DNA from: Synaphobranchus kaupii
Lineage: Eukaryota > Chordata > Actinopteri > Anguilliformes > Synaphobranchidae
Length of the DNA: 64,000 bases
Assembly: GCA_029718625.1 (NCBI GenBank)
Contig: CM056387.1
Span: 34,454,206-34,518,205 of the forward strand
Direction of reading: 5' to 3'
The notes under the pieces are model-generated. The model was not told the origin of the DNA and ran no database searches. It saw only the letters and a program-made list of their open reading frames with translations. Positions within the stretch are counted from its first letter, which is position 1. Each line of letters opens with the position of its first letter. Both the position numbers and the translations under genes were made by a program. Below, piece after piece: positions 54,441 through 64,000 of the stretch.

Positions 54441-55068
54441 AGTCTGGGGGGGTAGACTTGGTTGTTTTTATATACGTGACAGTGGAATGCGCCAAATGCC
54501 GACCGCATCAGTATTTCATAATAACACAAAATACTTTCAAATAAATTTTTTTTAAAGAAAAGTAATACGGTACATTTGCTGCATTCCTTAGCTGTGCATG
54601 TGAAAGCATAACCCGTCAGCACTCCGGGGTCAAGGGGAGTTCAGGAGCTCTCCCTGTGCATTGTGGGTAATAACAAAAGACGCACAGTAAGACTTAGGCT
54701 TTCCGCTGGGATGATCAGAGAACTCCGCTGCCGTGGTTCTGAGACTGATCTAAACGGGCTGCGGATTCGTGTACATGCCAAAGTTAATCTTACGCACACT
54801 GTACTTCACTGGGATGTACCGTTCCAAGCAAACACACAGCTTTAATCAGGAGCAACTTTCCCCTTCGCGGGCCACACCAGACCCGCAGATACATTTTTAC
54901 GCTTCACTTAAGTATTTTTAGATTTTATGGTTTTTTAAATTTTATTTTGTAAGTTTACACTTTAAAAAATGTACTCCAATTCGAAGAAATTAATGGTTGT
55001 TGATGGTTGAGTAAAGGAGTTTTCAAAAATTAGGATGCAGCCCGACAAACAGCAGTGTCCATTACTCA
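54441..55068. other. AT-rich non-coding DNA
   Basis: No exon or recognised repeat. Confidence 0.4.
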
Positions 55069-55070
55069 CT

Positions 55071-55102
<32 letters not shown>

Positions 55103-55103
55103 C
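55069..55103 (+). repeat. (GACT)n microsatellite
   Basis: Eight GACT units with one GACG variant. Confidence 0.93.
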
Positions 55104-55758
55104 ATGCAGTAACATCGTCTGACCAGAGGAGGTCGCAGTCCATTCTATTCTTGTTTACTTCCAACTCAAAAGCAAATGTAACCAAAAATCCCAAAATATA
55201 AACTTTTTAGCTTAGGGTGATAAACAACACTGAAGAATACTCTATCCACTTCCAAAGTGCTACAAATATCTGGTTTGAGGGATCTGATTCCAAAATAATG
55301 AATAAACAGGCTCTCCTCCATATACCAGGTCAAGGGTCACATTCCTATATTGTCACTGTTGCTTAATATATGTACACATTGTAGCCATTAACAAGTGGAT
55401 TACTTCACCCAACGCAATAATATCCAATCTCTCCTATGGCCAAATGAAAAGGTCTACAACTCAATGTTTCCGTTACTGTTGATGTCTGGCATGGTATGCA
55501 ATGGTGTTTTTATTCAAACAGATAAACGGTACAGTACAAAGGTTGTATTAATAGCATATTAGCATAATAACAATAGCAGATGAGGTTGAAGTGAGATCAG
55601 AGGGCGGGGTTTTTGGACATTCGCTCCACACCAGACCTGTGAGCTTTACACAACAGGAGCAGAAGTGGTTGATGTGGTCGCTATGGCGACGGTGCCCTTT
55701 GAACCCTCCGCATGGCGTGCCGCAAAACTTTACGCGGATGGCACCATTCCAGACAATG
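55104..55758. other. AT-rich non-coding DNA
   Basis: No exon or recognised repeat. Confidence 0.4.
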
Positions 55759-55766
55759 GCTTAAAG

Positions 55767-55970
55767 CAGGGATGTCAAACTCATTCCATCGAGGGCCGAG
55801 TGTATGCAGGTTTTTGTTCCAACTGTGCCCTACACCAGCTGATTTCACTAATTAGCTCAGCTCTTCAACCAAGGAGGTGAACTAATTAGTGGAATCAGCT
55901 GGTGTAGAGCATGGTTAGAACAAAAACTTGCATACACTCGGCCCTCAATGGAACGAGTTTGACACCGCTG
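55767..55970. mobile_element. 204-bp hAT-type MITE with perfect 8-bp target duplication
   Basis: Flanked by GCTTAAAG at 55759-55766 and 55971-55978. Terminal inverted repeats extend about 57 bp: left CAGGGATGTCAAACTCATTC, right (read outward) CAGCGGTGTCAAACTCGTTC, with the common GAGGGCCGAGTGTATGCA.GT segment. A second internal palindrome (ACACCAGCTGATT..ACTAATTAG) makes the whole element fold back. Non-coding. Confidence 0.96.
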
Positions 55971-55978
55971 GCTTAAAG

Positions 55979-57318
55979 GGTGTGCAATAAACTGTTGCAA
56001 ATCACCCCCCCCCCCAAAAAAAGCTTGTTTCCAGATTCCTCATTTTAAAAAAAACATTTAAAAGAAGAAAAAAAAACCCGCTGCTCACGTATTAAATAAT
56101 TCATGCAAACCCAATGGCATTTTCCTGGAATGGCTTTCAGTGTTTCATTACTGTTACTTTTCGTGTTACCCATTGTTGACACTTGATGTGTGGATGTTAG
56201 TGCAAAGTATTCCCCCGACGTGTAAACACTTTCTATTCTTAATAGAACATGTATTCAAAAAAGTCTTTCTTTTCTCCCAGTTATGTTTATTGTAGGCCTT
56301 GTGAATAGAGATGTTTTGAGAGCAAATGTTTTGGATTAAGAGAACAGAACCCGACAGCCATATCCGTTCTGCTTCAGGCTCCAGTACACCTGGTTTCGGG
56401 CCTATTTTAAGAAACACGCTCTCCAGTTTCTTCTGCGAACTCAGAAACAATCATCACAAGCCAGCAGACGCCCCCATCTCGGCTCATCCCGAAAGAAAAC
56501 TTGGGGCCCTCAGTCAGACCTGCCTGGAACAGCCTGCCACCTGCACATTAGGAAACTGCGTGGCTCCTTTAAAATCCAAAAAGCTTTTTTAGCTGGTCAA
56601 AAGTTCAATGTTCTCCCTCTTACTGTTTTTTTTGCAAAATAGCTGGCCAGTCTGGTCATGCTTCATTAAAAGTGCCAAAACAGCATTATGGGTTTGGTGT
56701 GTGTGTGTGTGTGTGTGTCCGCGCATGCGCGTGTGTGTTAATGTTGAAGGAAGGGACACACACACAGAAGATCTCCCACTATCATGGAGATCTGTGCTGC
56801 CATCTCCAATCTGAGGCACCCGTCTACCCAGGGAGGGCTGGAACCCTCCCCACACACCATTGTGACATCATAAATACACTGCATCACCTGACAGGGTCCA
56901 CTCTGCAAGAGAAGGGGCCCAGTCTTCAGAACATATCCACCACTGCAGCACCAATGATCATTTGGCTATAAGTGTTTCTCGACATTTCCACACTAATGTA
57001 AATGGACACTCTCCCGCTCCATCCCTCAATCGGAGACTGCTTGTCACTCATCTTCTGAGAATGACCTTTGACCCATGATATACACTGGCATAAACACACT
57101 CACATACATACACACATGCACACTGCTTTATTTCCCAGAGGAGCAGAGAACAGCAGCGGCTGTGTGTTTGTGATTGGGCCCTACCCTCTCTCTGCTGGCT
57201 CTTATTTCACAGAGAGGCCGAGATGGAGAAATCTGCTCTTTCCTGTGCCTCTCCCTGCCAGCGACCGCAGCACCCACCCCAAACTATGAGGAGTATTTTC
57301 AGCCATATAATTTAACAG

Positions 57319-57321
<3 letters not shown>
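55979..57321. other. Non-coding DNA
   Basis: No exon recognised. A C/A run lies at about 56006-56022 and a short (GT)n at about 56697-56740. Confidence 0.4.
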
Positions 57322-57349
<28 letters not shown>

Positions 57350-57508
57350 CACACACACACACACACAGACACGCGCACTCATATACACACACACAAACAC
57401 ATGCTCTCTCGGGTATAAGGACACACACACAAAAAAAACACATACACACCTGCTCCCTTGGGTGTACAAATGCACACTTTCGTGTGTACACACACACAGA
57501 CATGCATG

Positions 57509-57544
<36 letters not shown>

Positions 57545-57545
57545 T
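57322..57545 (+). repeat. (CA)n microsatellite cluster
   Basis: CA tracts at about 57322-57380 and 57510-57541, with degenerate CA-rich sequence between them. Confidence 0.92.
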
Positions 57546-57635
57546 GAGGGCGGGGGACAGGGGACAGAGGGCTCACAGAGGGAGGTAGAGAGAGGGATGC
57601 GTGCTGCACCTCACACAGAGGGGTTGTGGGGGGTT

Positions 57636-57784
57636 CTATAGCTCCGGCCGCAGAGTACAGACTCTGATCTGTGAGGCTGCAGGGGAATACAGCGCTGCAG
57701 ATGGAGCAGTCTTTGTGAAATCCAATCGGAACAGCCAGTCCTTGCGGTGAACAATCCCAGGAATGGCACATTCAGCCAGATACC
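57636..57784 (-). CDS. Candidate 3'-terminal exon, product not recognised
   Basis: On the minus strand, a GTGTATTTAG acceptor opens a frame of two leading bases and 48 codons running YLAECAIPGIVHRKD, then WLFRLDFTKTAPSAA, and ending RVCTLRPEL with a TAG stop. The composition is protein-like and not repeat-derived. The pyrimidine tract is weak and no polyadenylation signal is obvious downstream. I do not recognise the product. It may be unrelated to 53615-53738. Confidence 0.25.
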
Positions 57785-57834
57785 CTAAATACACCCGTCC
57801 GTGCGCACGAGCGTACAGTATCTACCCATTACAC

Positions 57835-58870
57835 ACTCACAGCATCTACCGATTACACTCACAGTGCGCCAGGACAACTGCCCGTGTCAAACTCACAGTA
57901 TCTGTCGATTACACACACACAGTATCTACCGATTACTCACTCACAGTATCTACCGATTGCTCACTCACAGTATCTACCGATTACACACTCACAGTATCTA
58001 CTGATTACACTCACAGTGCGCCAGCACAACTGCCCGTGTCAAACTCACAGTATCTACCGATTACACTCACAGTGCGCCAGCACAACTGCCCGTGTCAAAC
58101 TCACAGTATCTACTGATTACTCACTCACAGTATCTACCGATTACTCACTCACAGTATCTACCGATTACACTCACAGTGCGCCAGCACAACTGCCCGTGTC
58201 AAACTCACAGCATCTACCGATTACACACTCACAGTATCTGCCGATTACACACTCACAGTATCTACCCATTGCACACTCACAGTATCTACCCATTGGACAC
58301 TCACAGTATCTACCCATTACTCACTCACAGTATCTACCAATTACACTCACAGTGCGCCAGCTGAACTGCTCGTGTCAAACTCACAGTATCTACCGATTAC
58401 ACACTCACAGAATGCCAGATCAACTGCCCGTGTCAAACTCACAGTATCTACCCATTACACACTCACAGTACCGCAGCTCAACTGTCCGTGTCAAACTCAC
58501 AGTATCTACCGATAACACACTCACAGAATGCCAGATCAACTGCCCATGTCAAACTCACAGTATCTACCCATTACACACTCACAGTACGCCAGCTCAACTG
58601 TCCGTGTCAAACTCACAGTATCTACCGATTACACACTCACAGAATGCCAGATCAACTGCCCGTGTCAAACTCACAGTATCTACCCATTACACACTCACAG
58701 TACGCCAGCTCAACTGCCTGTGTCAAACTCACAGTATCTACCGATTACACACTCACAGAATGCCAGATCAACTGTCCGTGTCAAACTCACAGTATCTACC
58801 CATTACACACTCACAGTACGCCAGATCAACTGCCCGTGTCAAACTCACAGTATCTACCGATTACACACTC
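57835..58870 (+). repeat. 24-bp and composite minisatellite, about 1 kb
   Basis: The basic unit is ACTCACAGTATCTACCGATTAC plus AC. It alternates with a longer block containing AGTGCGCCAGCACAACTGCC and CGTGTCAAACTCACAG. Two regimes are visible: simple units before about 58350, and a near-regular composite (AGAATGCCAGATCAACTG against AGTACGCCAGCTCAACTG) after it. Open frames through it are artefacts. Confidence 0.95.
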
Positions 58871-59316
58871 AGCCTTCTCCAGTCCGCCAGAACCATAAAC
58901 GCGGTTAGAGAAAGGGGTCCCCTTGACCGTAAGTCTCCAAATACGGATTGCGTATCGTCTACAGATTCAGCATCATCCTGACAGTCCAGGGTTGTGGACG
59001 CAAGTGTCCCAGAGACGGTTGAACAGCCGGTGACAAACGGCTCGATTAACGACGCCGCAGGATTTCATGTTTCTAAGAAAGTGGCCCAAGGGCTTTGGAG
59101 GCTGATGTTTACCCCGCGGCTTAGCCGCTAGCTCCCCAGCACTCAGTCGCCGTGGATACGATACTGCCGACAGATGGAGTGGGGGAAACCAGCGGCTGGC
59201 ATGTTTGCATTAGACGCAAACAAACAGGAAACGCATCAGCGAGGTGTGTAAATGAGGCTTTGTAAGAGAGCACAACACAAACAAACACGGCGTGATTTAA
59301 TGCCAGGTTAAGATGA
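58871..59316. other. Non-coding DNA, nothing recognised
   Basis: Single-copy sequence, mildly CpG-rich. Confidence 0.4.
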
Positions 59317-59490
59317 TGTACACACACACACACACACACACACACATGCACACACACATACTCAAGATGATGTGCAACCTCAAGATACTGTACACACATA
59401 CACTCAAGACAATGCATACACACACACGCACGCACGCACGCACGCACACACGCACACACACGCACACACACGCACACACACGCACACACG
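59317..59490 (+). repeat. (CA)n and (GCAC)n microsatellites
   Basis: CA tract, then repeated ACTCAAGA.GATG segments, then GCAC/CACACG repeats. Confidence 0.9.
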
Positions 59491-59944
59491 GCCCTCCATC
59501 TGAACCAGCGGCGCCTGGGCCGGGAGGCTGTGGGTCTTTGCGTCGCGCGGTAGAGCAGAGCAGCGGGACAGCCGAGCGTTTCAGAAACCTGTCAGAAAGC
59601 TGGGAACAGCCCCACAGGAGTACACTCAAACATCTGGCTGGCCTTCATAAACATCTCAAATACAAAACCCAGAAGGCCCGGCAGCTGAACAGCGGCAGTG
59701 TACGAGAACTCATTTATCCCCACCCCCCACCACCACCCCCGCTTCTTTATTTCTCCTTCTGTAAATTAAGATCACGTCTAGTTGCTGACGAGAGCCAGGG
59801 GAGATTCTTGTGGCCGCCGCTGTCCTACACAGAGCAACTAGACATGAACTTCCCCACATCCCAAAACCCTCTGTCTAGAAAAAAAGAGAAAACGCTGAGG
59901 CAGAACTTTCTGAACTGCTCTTGCAGGGGTGAACATTTGGTTGA
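59491..59944. other. Non-coding DNA, nothing recognised
   Basis: No confident exon. Confidence 0.35.
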
Positions 59945-60544
59945 AAGCCTATGGTGTACTCAAACCTCTAAACTCTAACTGTAACTAAACACTATGGTGC
60001 ACTCAAACCTCTAAACTCTAACTGTAACTAAACTCTATGGTGCACTCCAACCTCTAAACTCTAACTGTAACTAAACTCTATGGTGCACTCTAAACTCTAA
60101 CTGTAACTAAACTCTATGGTGCACTCTAACCTCGAACTAACAAAACTCTATGGTGCACTCTAACCTCTAAACTCTAACTGTAACTAAACACTATGTTGCA
60201 CTCAAACCTCTAAACTCTAACTATAACTAAACTCTATGGTGCACTCTAACCTCTAAACTCTAACTGTAACTAATCTCTATGGTGCACTCCAACCTCTAAA
60301 CTCTAACTGTAACTAAACTGTATGGTGCACTCCAACCTCTAAACTCTAACTGTAACTAAACTCTATGGTGCACTCTAACCTCTAAACTCTAACTGTAACT
60401 AAACTGTATGGTGCACTCCAACCTCTAAACTCTAACTGTAACTAATCTCTATGGTGCACTCCAACCTCTAAACTCTAACTGTAACTAAACTCTATGGTGC
60501 ACTCCAACCTCTAAACTCTAACTGTAACTAAACTGTATGGTGCA
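59945..60544 (+). repeat. 43-bp minisatellite, left part
   Basis: Units of TCTATGGTGCACTCCAACCT plus CTAAACTCTAACTGTAACTAAAC, about 14 copies with some shortened units (near 60085-60150). The array continues past the hAT element to about 60855. Confidence 0.95.
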
Positions 60545-60552
60545 CTCTAACC

Positions 60553-60761
60553 CAGGGGTAGGCAACCCTGGTCCTGGAGAGCCGCAGGGTCTGCTGGTTT
60601 TTGCTGTTACTCACCACTTAATTGATCAATTAAAGCAGCTAATTACAGTTACACACACTCACCTCATCTGGTTTCTTTGGTCTAAGTAGTTTCTGTATTT
60701 AAGGTGAAAACAAAAACCAGCAGACCCTGCGGCTCTCCTGAACCACGGTTGCCTACCCCTG
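60553..60761. mobile_element. 209-bp hAT-type MITE inside the 43-bp array
   Basis: Flanked by CTCTAACC at 60545-60552 and 60762-60769, a perfect 8-bp duplication of array sequence. Terminal inverted repeats of about 50 bp: left CAGGGGTAGGCAACCCTGGT, right (read outward) CAGGGGTAGGCAACCGTGGT, sharing the GAGAGCCGCAGGGTCTGCTG segment. The centre is AT-rich and non-coding. Confidence 0.97.
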
Positions 60762-60855
60762 CTCTAACCTCTAAACTCGAATTTTAACTAAAGTTACGGT
60801 GCACTCTAAACTCCAACTGTAACTGAACTCTACGGTGCACTCTAACCTCTAAAAC
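60762..60855 (+). repeat. 43-bp minisatellite, right remainder
   Basis: Two or three diverged units (CTCTAACCTCTAAACTCGAA, TACGGTGCACTCTAA) continue the array beyond the hAT insertion. Confidence 0.88.
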
Positions 60856-61258
60856 AGACAGAGAGGCAGAAGCAGAGAGAGAGAGAGGCTATGTGCGAAT
60901 CAGAGCCCTATCTACTGTGTCCTGAGTCCTGTGTACAGTGTACTGGCAGACGCGGGCTGTTTAATGTGCACTATTTAGCCGCGACGTGCAGTACGCAAAA
61001 AAGGAAGGAAAAGGAAAACGTCAGCGAAGCTGCGTCTCGTTTTTTAAAACGAAGCTTCACGTCATATTTATGTGACCAAAATGTTTGTGCACTTCTTGAA
61101 AAGTGTGCTCCCAAATATACTCAGCAAAAACCCAGAAATAAGTGCATCGTACAGGGGTTATAGGTTTTAATATATTTACAGAAAATTTTGCCTACTTAAC
61201 GACTTTCTCGTTCTGTCCACTCAACAAGACTACCTAACAGTATGGAAGGGTGCTGATT
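60856..61258. other. Non-coding DNA, nothing recognised
   Basis: No confident exon. Confidence 0.35.
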
Positions 61259-61480
61259 CGGACACAGCCAGAGAGAGAGAAAGAGAGAGAGAGCAGAAAG
61301 TGGGAGAAGGCCAGAGGGAGTGAGACAGGCACAGACAAATTGGTGTGTGAGACAGGGACAGGGAGAAGGATAGTATCAAAGGGAGAGAAAAGAGAAAAGG
61401 AGAATGTGTGGGCAGAAACAGTGGAAGAAAGAAAGATGGAGAGAACGAGAGAGAATAAAAAGAGAAAGAGAGAGGCGGGC
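61259..61480 (+). repeat. Purine-rich (GA) tract
   Basis: The plus strand is strongly A/G-biased with GAGAGAGAGA and AAGAGAGAGAG segments. Confidence 0.75.
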
Positions 61481-62510
61481 AGTGGGGCAGTCTGGAATGC
61501 GGAGGTCATTTCAGACCATTGACACGGGCGTTGACCAGTGTATCCCGGCCTCTGTCCTGCAGCACGGAACCTTCCGGTCCTACCGTTCCACTGGGCTCAA
61601 CTCCAGGTTCTACCGTGTGCCTAAACCAGTTACCTTACACCAATCTCTTTCATATGAGCTGCTCTAAAGTCACTGTGAGGGCTGTTATTTTTCAAAATAT
61701 GCCAGTTTGAAAACCATCTGCGAGTGTGCCGCTTATTTGATCTTTTCCTGTAATGATTTTAGGGGAGCTCGGGCAACAGGCGAGAACCCTTAGTCATTAG
61801 CAGGGCCCTTAGATCTGAAGACAAAAACAAACCTCAGTCGTGCTGACAGTACGAATGAGTCTTTGCGGTCTTCGGCAAAAAAAAGAAATCTGACGGAGGG
61901 AAAGCTGTCCAAATAATATGTTTGAGAAATCGGTGTGTGTACGAACAGCCAGCGATTTTTGCCACAATGCAACAGATGAACATTCAGGGATTCGTTCAAA
62001 CCAGTAGCCACAGGCAGGTTAAACAATATTTGCACTCTGTACTGCATAAAATAAAAAACTTTCAATGAAATCCTACTTTGTGCCATTTTGAGCTGTAATA
62101 TTAACCGAATGCCTTCTGAAAAAATTTTGCCGACTAGAGAGAACCACGATTAAAAACTACCGGATCAAAATCGAATGGTCACAGTGTGTTTGCCCGCTCT
62201 CTCCTGCCCGAGAGTCACACAAACATATTAATGCCTGAGGTGACAAGGTCAAGAACCACTATCATGTGACGCACACCACTTCCTGTCAGAGATGGCCAAT
62301 GAGGGCAGGCCAAATACAGAGTCATCCAATCTTGTTCAAGGTCAAGATAAAAGCTGCAGGATCATCAACAAAGAGGGCAGAGCTGTGCCAGACGTACTGC
62401 GGTATCAGAAGTTAATTATTTGGTCTGGTCGAGTCGGCCTTGTTTTCTTTTCCAATTGCCTGTTGCACGAGGACAGACGAGCTAAACAAAGCAACAACCA
62501 CAGTTCAACG
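61481..62510. other. Non-coding DNA, nothing recognised
   Basis: A plus-strand open segment at about 61500-61667 lacks a recognised domain. The rest is single-copy and AT-rich. Confidence 0.35.
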
Positions 62511-62722
62511 TAGACATTTAGCAGACGCTCTTATCCAGAGCGATTTACACAGATTACATTTTTACACAGGATTCATTTATACAGCTGGGTATTTACTGAG
62601 CCCGTTCAGGTTAAGTGCCTCACTCGAGACTACAATGGCAGCAGTGCCCCAGCTGGGAATTGAACCTGCAGCCTCAGAGTTACGAGCCCAGGTCCCTAAC
62701 CACCATACAACACCGTGGCCCT
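62511..62722 (-). mobile_element. tRNA-derived fish SINE, best copy in the window
   Basis: On the minus strand the head GGGCCACGGTGTTGTATGGT then TAGGGACCTGGGCTCG gives an A-box-like region, and GCAGGTTCAATTCCCAGC a B box. The body has CTCGAGTGAGGCACTTAACC and CAGCTGTATAAATGAATCCT, and the tail GATAAGAGCGTCTGCTAAAT matches the LINE tail at 28832-28852. About 212 bp. This layout matches V-SINE/HE1-type fish SINEs (family assignment from memory). Confidence 0.88.
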
Positions 62723-63975
62723 GAGTAATAAAACTATCAGAAGGTTACTGTTGTAAGCTGAATACCGGGGTCTGTACACGGACACCAGTGTGCGCGGAAA
62801 AGCTTTTGATGTCCGTGGTTATTTATTCAAAAACATAAAAACCGCCACAGCCATCAATTCAGAAATATAAAAACGTTCTCAGTCGTCCTGAAGTCCTGAA
62901 CATTTTTTTTTTTTTTTTGCAAGTGTCCATCATGAAGGTCGATGGTTTCCGACCCCTGCCTGAAAATTAGGAGGATATTTTTTTCAACGCAGGGGAAGAG
63001 GTGAAACCGATCAATTCCCACCAAACTCCACCGCCCCCCCCCCCCCCAGCCTTTGTTCACTTGATTCCCATTGGCTGTGAGCGCATGCTTATGACGAGGC
63101 TCAGTGTAAACAGCGATGGGGGGGGGCAAGCGGGTGTGGCAGTTGGAAGGCGCACCGGCTCGTAACGTTCGATCCCACGGTTCGCACACCCAACTGGGCT
63201 CCTCCTGCGACAATAAATTACACGAGGAGAGAGTCACACGAGACCGCGGTAGCTGGAGCCATCATCGCCAAACAAATTGGTCAGGGGTGTCCCAGGGCAA
63301 GCCAGGATGGGGTGGGGGTGGGGGGGGTCCCAGAATGGCAGGTTACCCCCCTACCGGAGAACAGATGGATGTCTCCGATTAGACTGGTCACCCTAAATCA
63401 ACAAGACGGAAGAAGATGGAGAAGCGACTCTAGCCTGTCCATACCCCCACGGCGGGAACACACGGGCCCGCTGCAGAGGGCTCTGTCTGGGACGGCTCGC
63501 GGGACAGGGGGGCGGGGGGTGACCCCTACACTGGGAACGGGATTTCCCTCCTGGGAACACTGACCCAGGGAGCTCCACCGGGCAGGGATGACGCAGGAAG
63601 CTCTCGAAAGCGCGTCTGAATTATGGGACATCATTTTCAATGAGGTAGACTTCAGGGCGAACATTAACCCTTCATGATGTACGATCACAAATATGTGATT
63701 AGAATGTTCTAAACTGAACATTCTAATGCTGATGTAACAATCACTACTAAAGCAATGGAGTTCTAGAACACTGAGTTAGATTTTTTTGGGGGGAAAAAAA
63801 ACATTCCAAAAAACCTGCTCTTCAAAGGGATAAAGGGGAATACCCTTGTCAATCATCCGACTTGTCAAGCGCTTACAGTACATGTGCAACTAAGCCTTCC
63901 ACATCACGGCTCCAAATCCTAGAACCTCCAGACCTGCAGATCATTAGATGACAGATGATCACATATCCATACAGG
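62723..63975. other. Non-coding DNA with homopolymers
   Basis: A T run lies at about 62904-62919, a C run at about 63034-63047 and G runs near 63118-63127 and 63320-63328. No confident exon. Confidence 0.4.
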
Positions 63976-64000
63976 GGTGCGTTTCCCAAAAGCATCGTTA
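63976..64000 (+). mobile_element. Left end of a common fish repeat, cut by the window edge
   Basis: GGGGTGCGTTTCCCAAAAGC at the window end matches the start of a widespread teleost inverted-repeat element, as remembered. Only about 25 bp are visible. Confidence 0.4.

Noticed and set aside
59313..59978. 221-codon plus-strand frame
   Set aside because: The first third is CA microsatellite translation and the remainder shows no domain or splice signals.
61404..61667. Plus-strand open segment TIDTGVDQCIP to SYELL
   Set aside because: It begins in a purine tract, shows no recognised homology and no clear acceptor.

Overview
This window looks like a stretch of teleost fish nuclear genome, mostly intronic or intergenic. 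The grounds are its repeat content: long (CA)n/(GT)n microsatellites, tRNA-derived fish SINEs ending in a LINE-like tail (..GCGTCTGCTAAATG), a Tc1/mariner relic, an L2/CR1-type LINE 3' end, and several short non-autonomous DNA transposons. Three of the transposons have perfect 8-bp hAT-type target-site duplications and one has a TTAA duplication. There is no bacterial-style gene density, no operon and no CRISPR array. The species cannot be named from this sequence.

One protein-coding gene is recognised. Two neighbouring internal exons on the minus strand (37774-37860, then 37358-37440) encode part of the first WD40 beta-propeller of coronin-7 (CORO7/POD-1 type), with good splice sites and matching phases. 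No other coronin exon was found, so most of the window is probably CORO7 intron or flank. Two further minus-strand open segments with possible splice sites (53615-53738 and 57636-57784) could be exons, but I do not recognise their products. CpG-rich, TATA-containing stretches at about 45640-45840 and 21240-21480 are weak promoter candidates.

Layout. 1-11 kb: a 32-bp CCAAT-box minisatellite, a 26-bp array split by a Tc1 relic, a 20-bp array, an RTE-like 3' end, a short foldback element and a SINE tail. 11-13.2 kb: a 2.1-kb array of 32/33-bp units with higher-order structure. 13.9-23.8 kb: hAT elements, a SINE split by a hAT element, 46/55-bp and 40-bp arrays, a 607-bp foldback element with TTAA ends, an interstitial telomeric block on a SINE tail, and a nested transposon pair next to a 500-N gap. 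24.2-30.2 kb: 19-bp array, composite (CA)n array, 1.06-kb G-rich array, LINE 3' end and a 33-36-bp array. 30-37 kb: CpG-rich and AT-rich single-copy DNA, SINEs and a short inverted-repeat element. 37.3-37.9 kb: the CORO7 exons. 38-64 kb: a second CCAAT array, purine/pyrimidine tracts, a CpG-rich zone, and 24-, 47-, 24- and 43-bp arrays, the last split by a hAT element.

The distinguishing property is the density of minisatellites, roughly 10 kb or about one sixth of the window, plus clear cases of transposons inserted into arrays or into other transposons. I found no convincing new multi-gene system. The most interesting leads are the two phased CCAAT arrays, the G-rich array, the long-arm foldback element and the telomeric repeat joined to a SINE tail.
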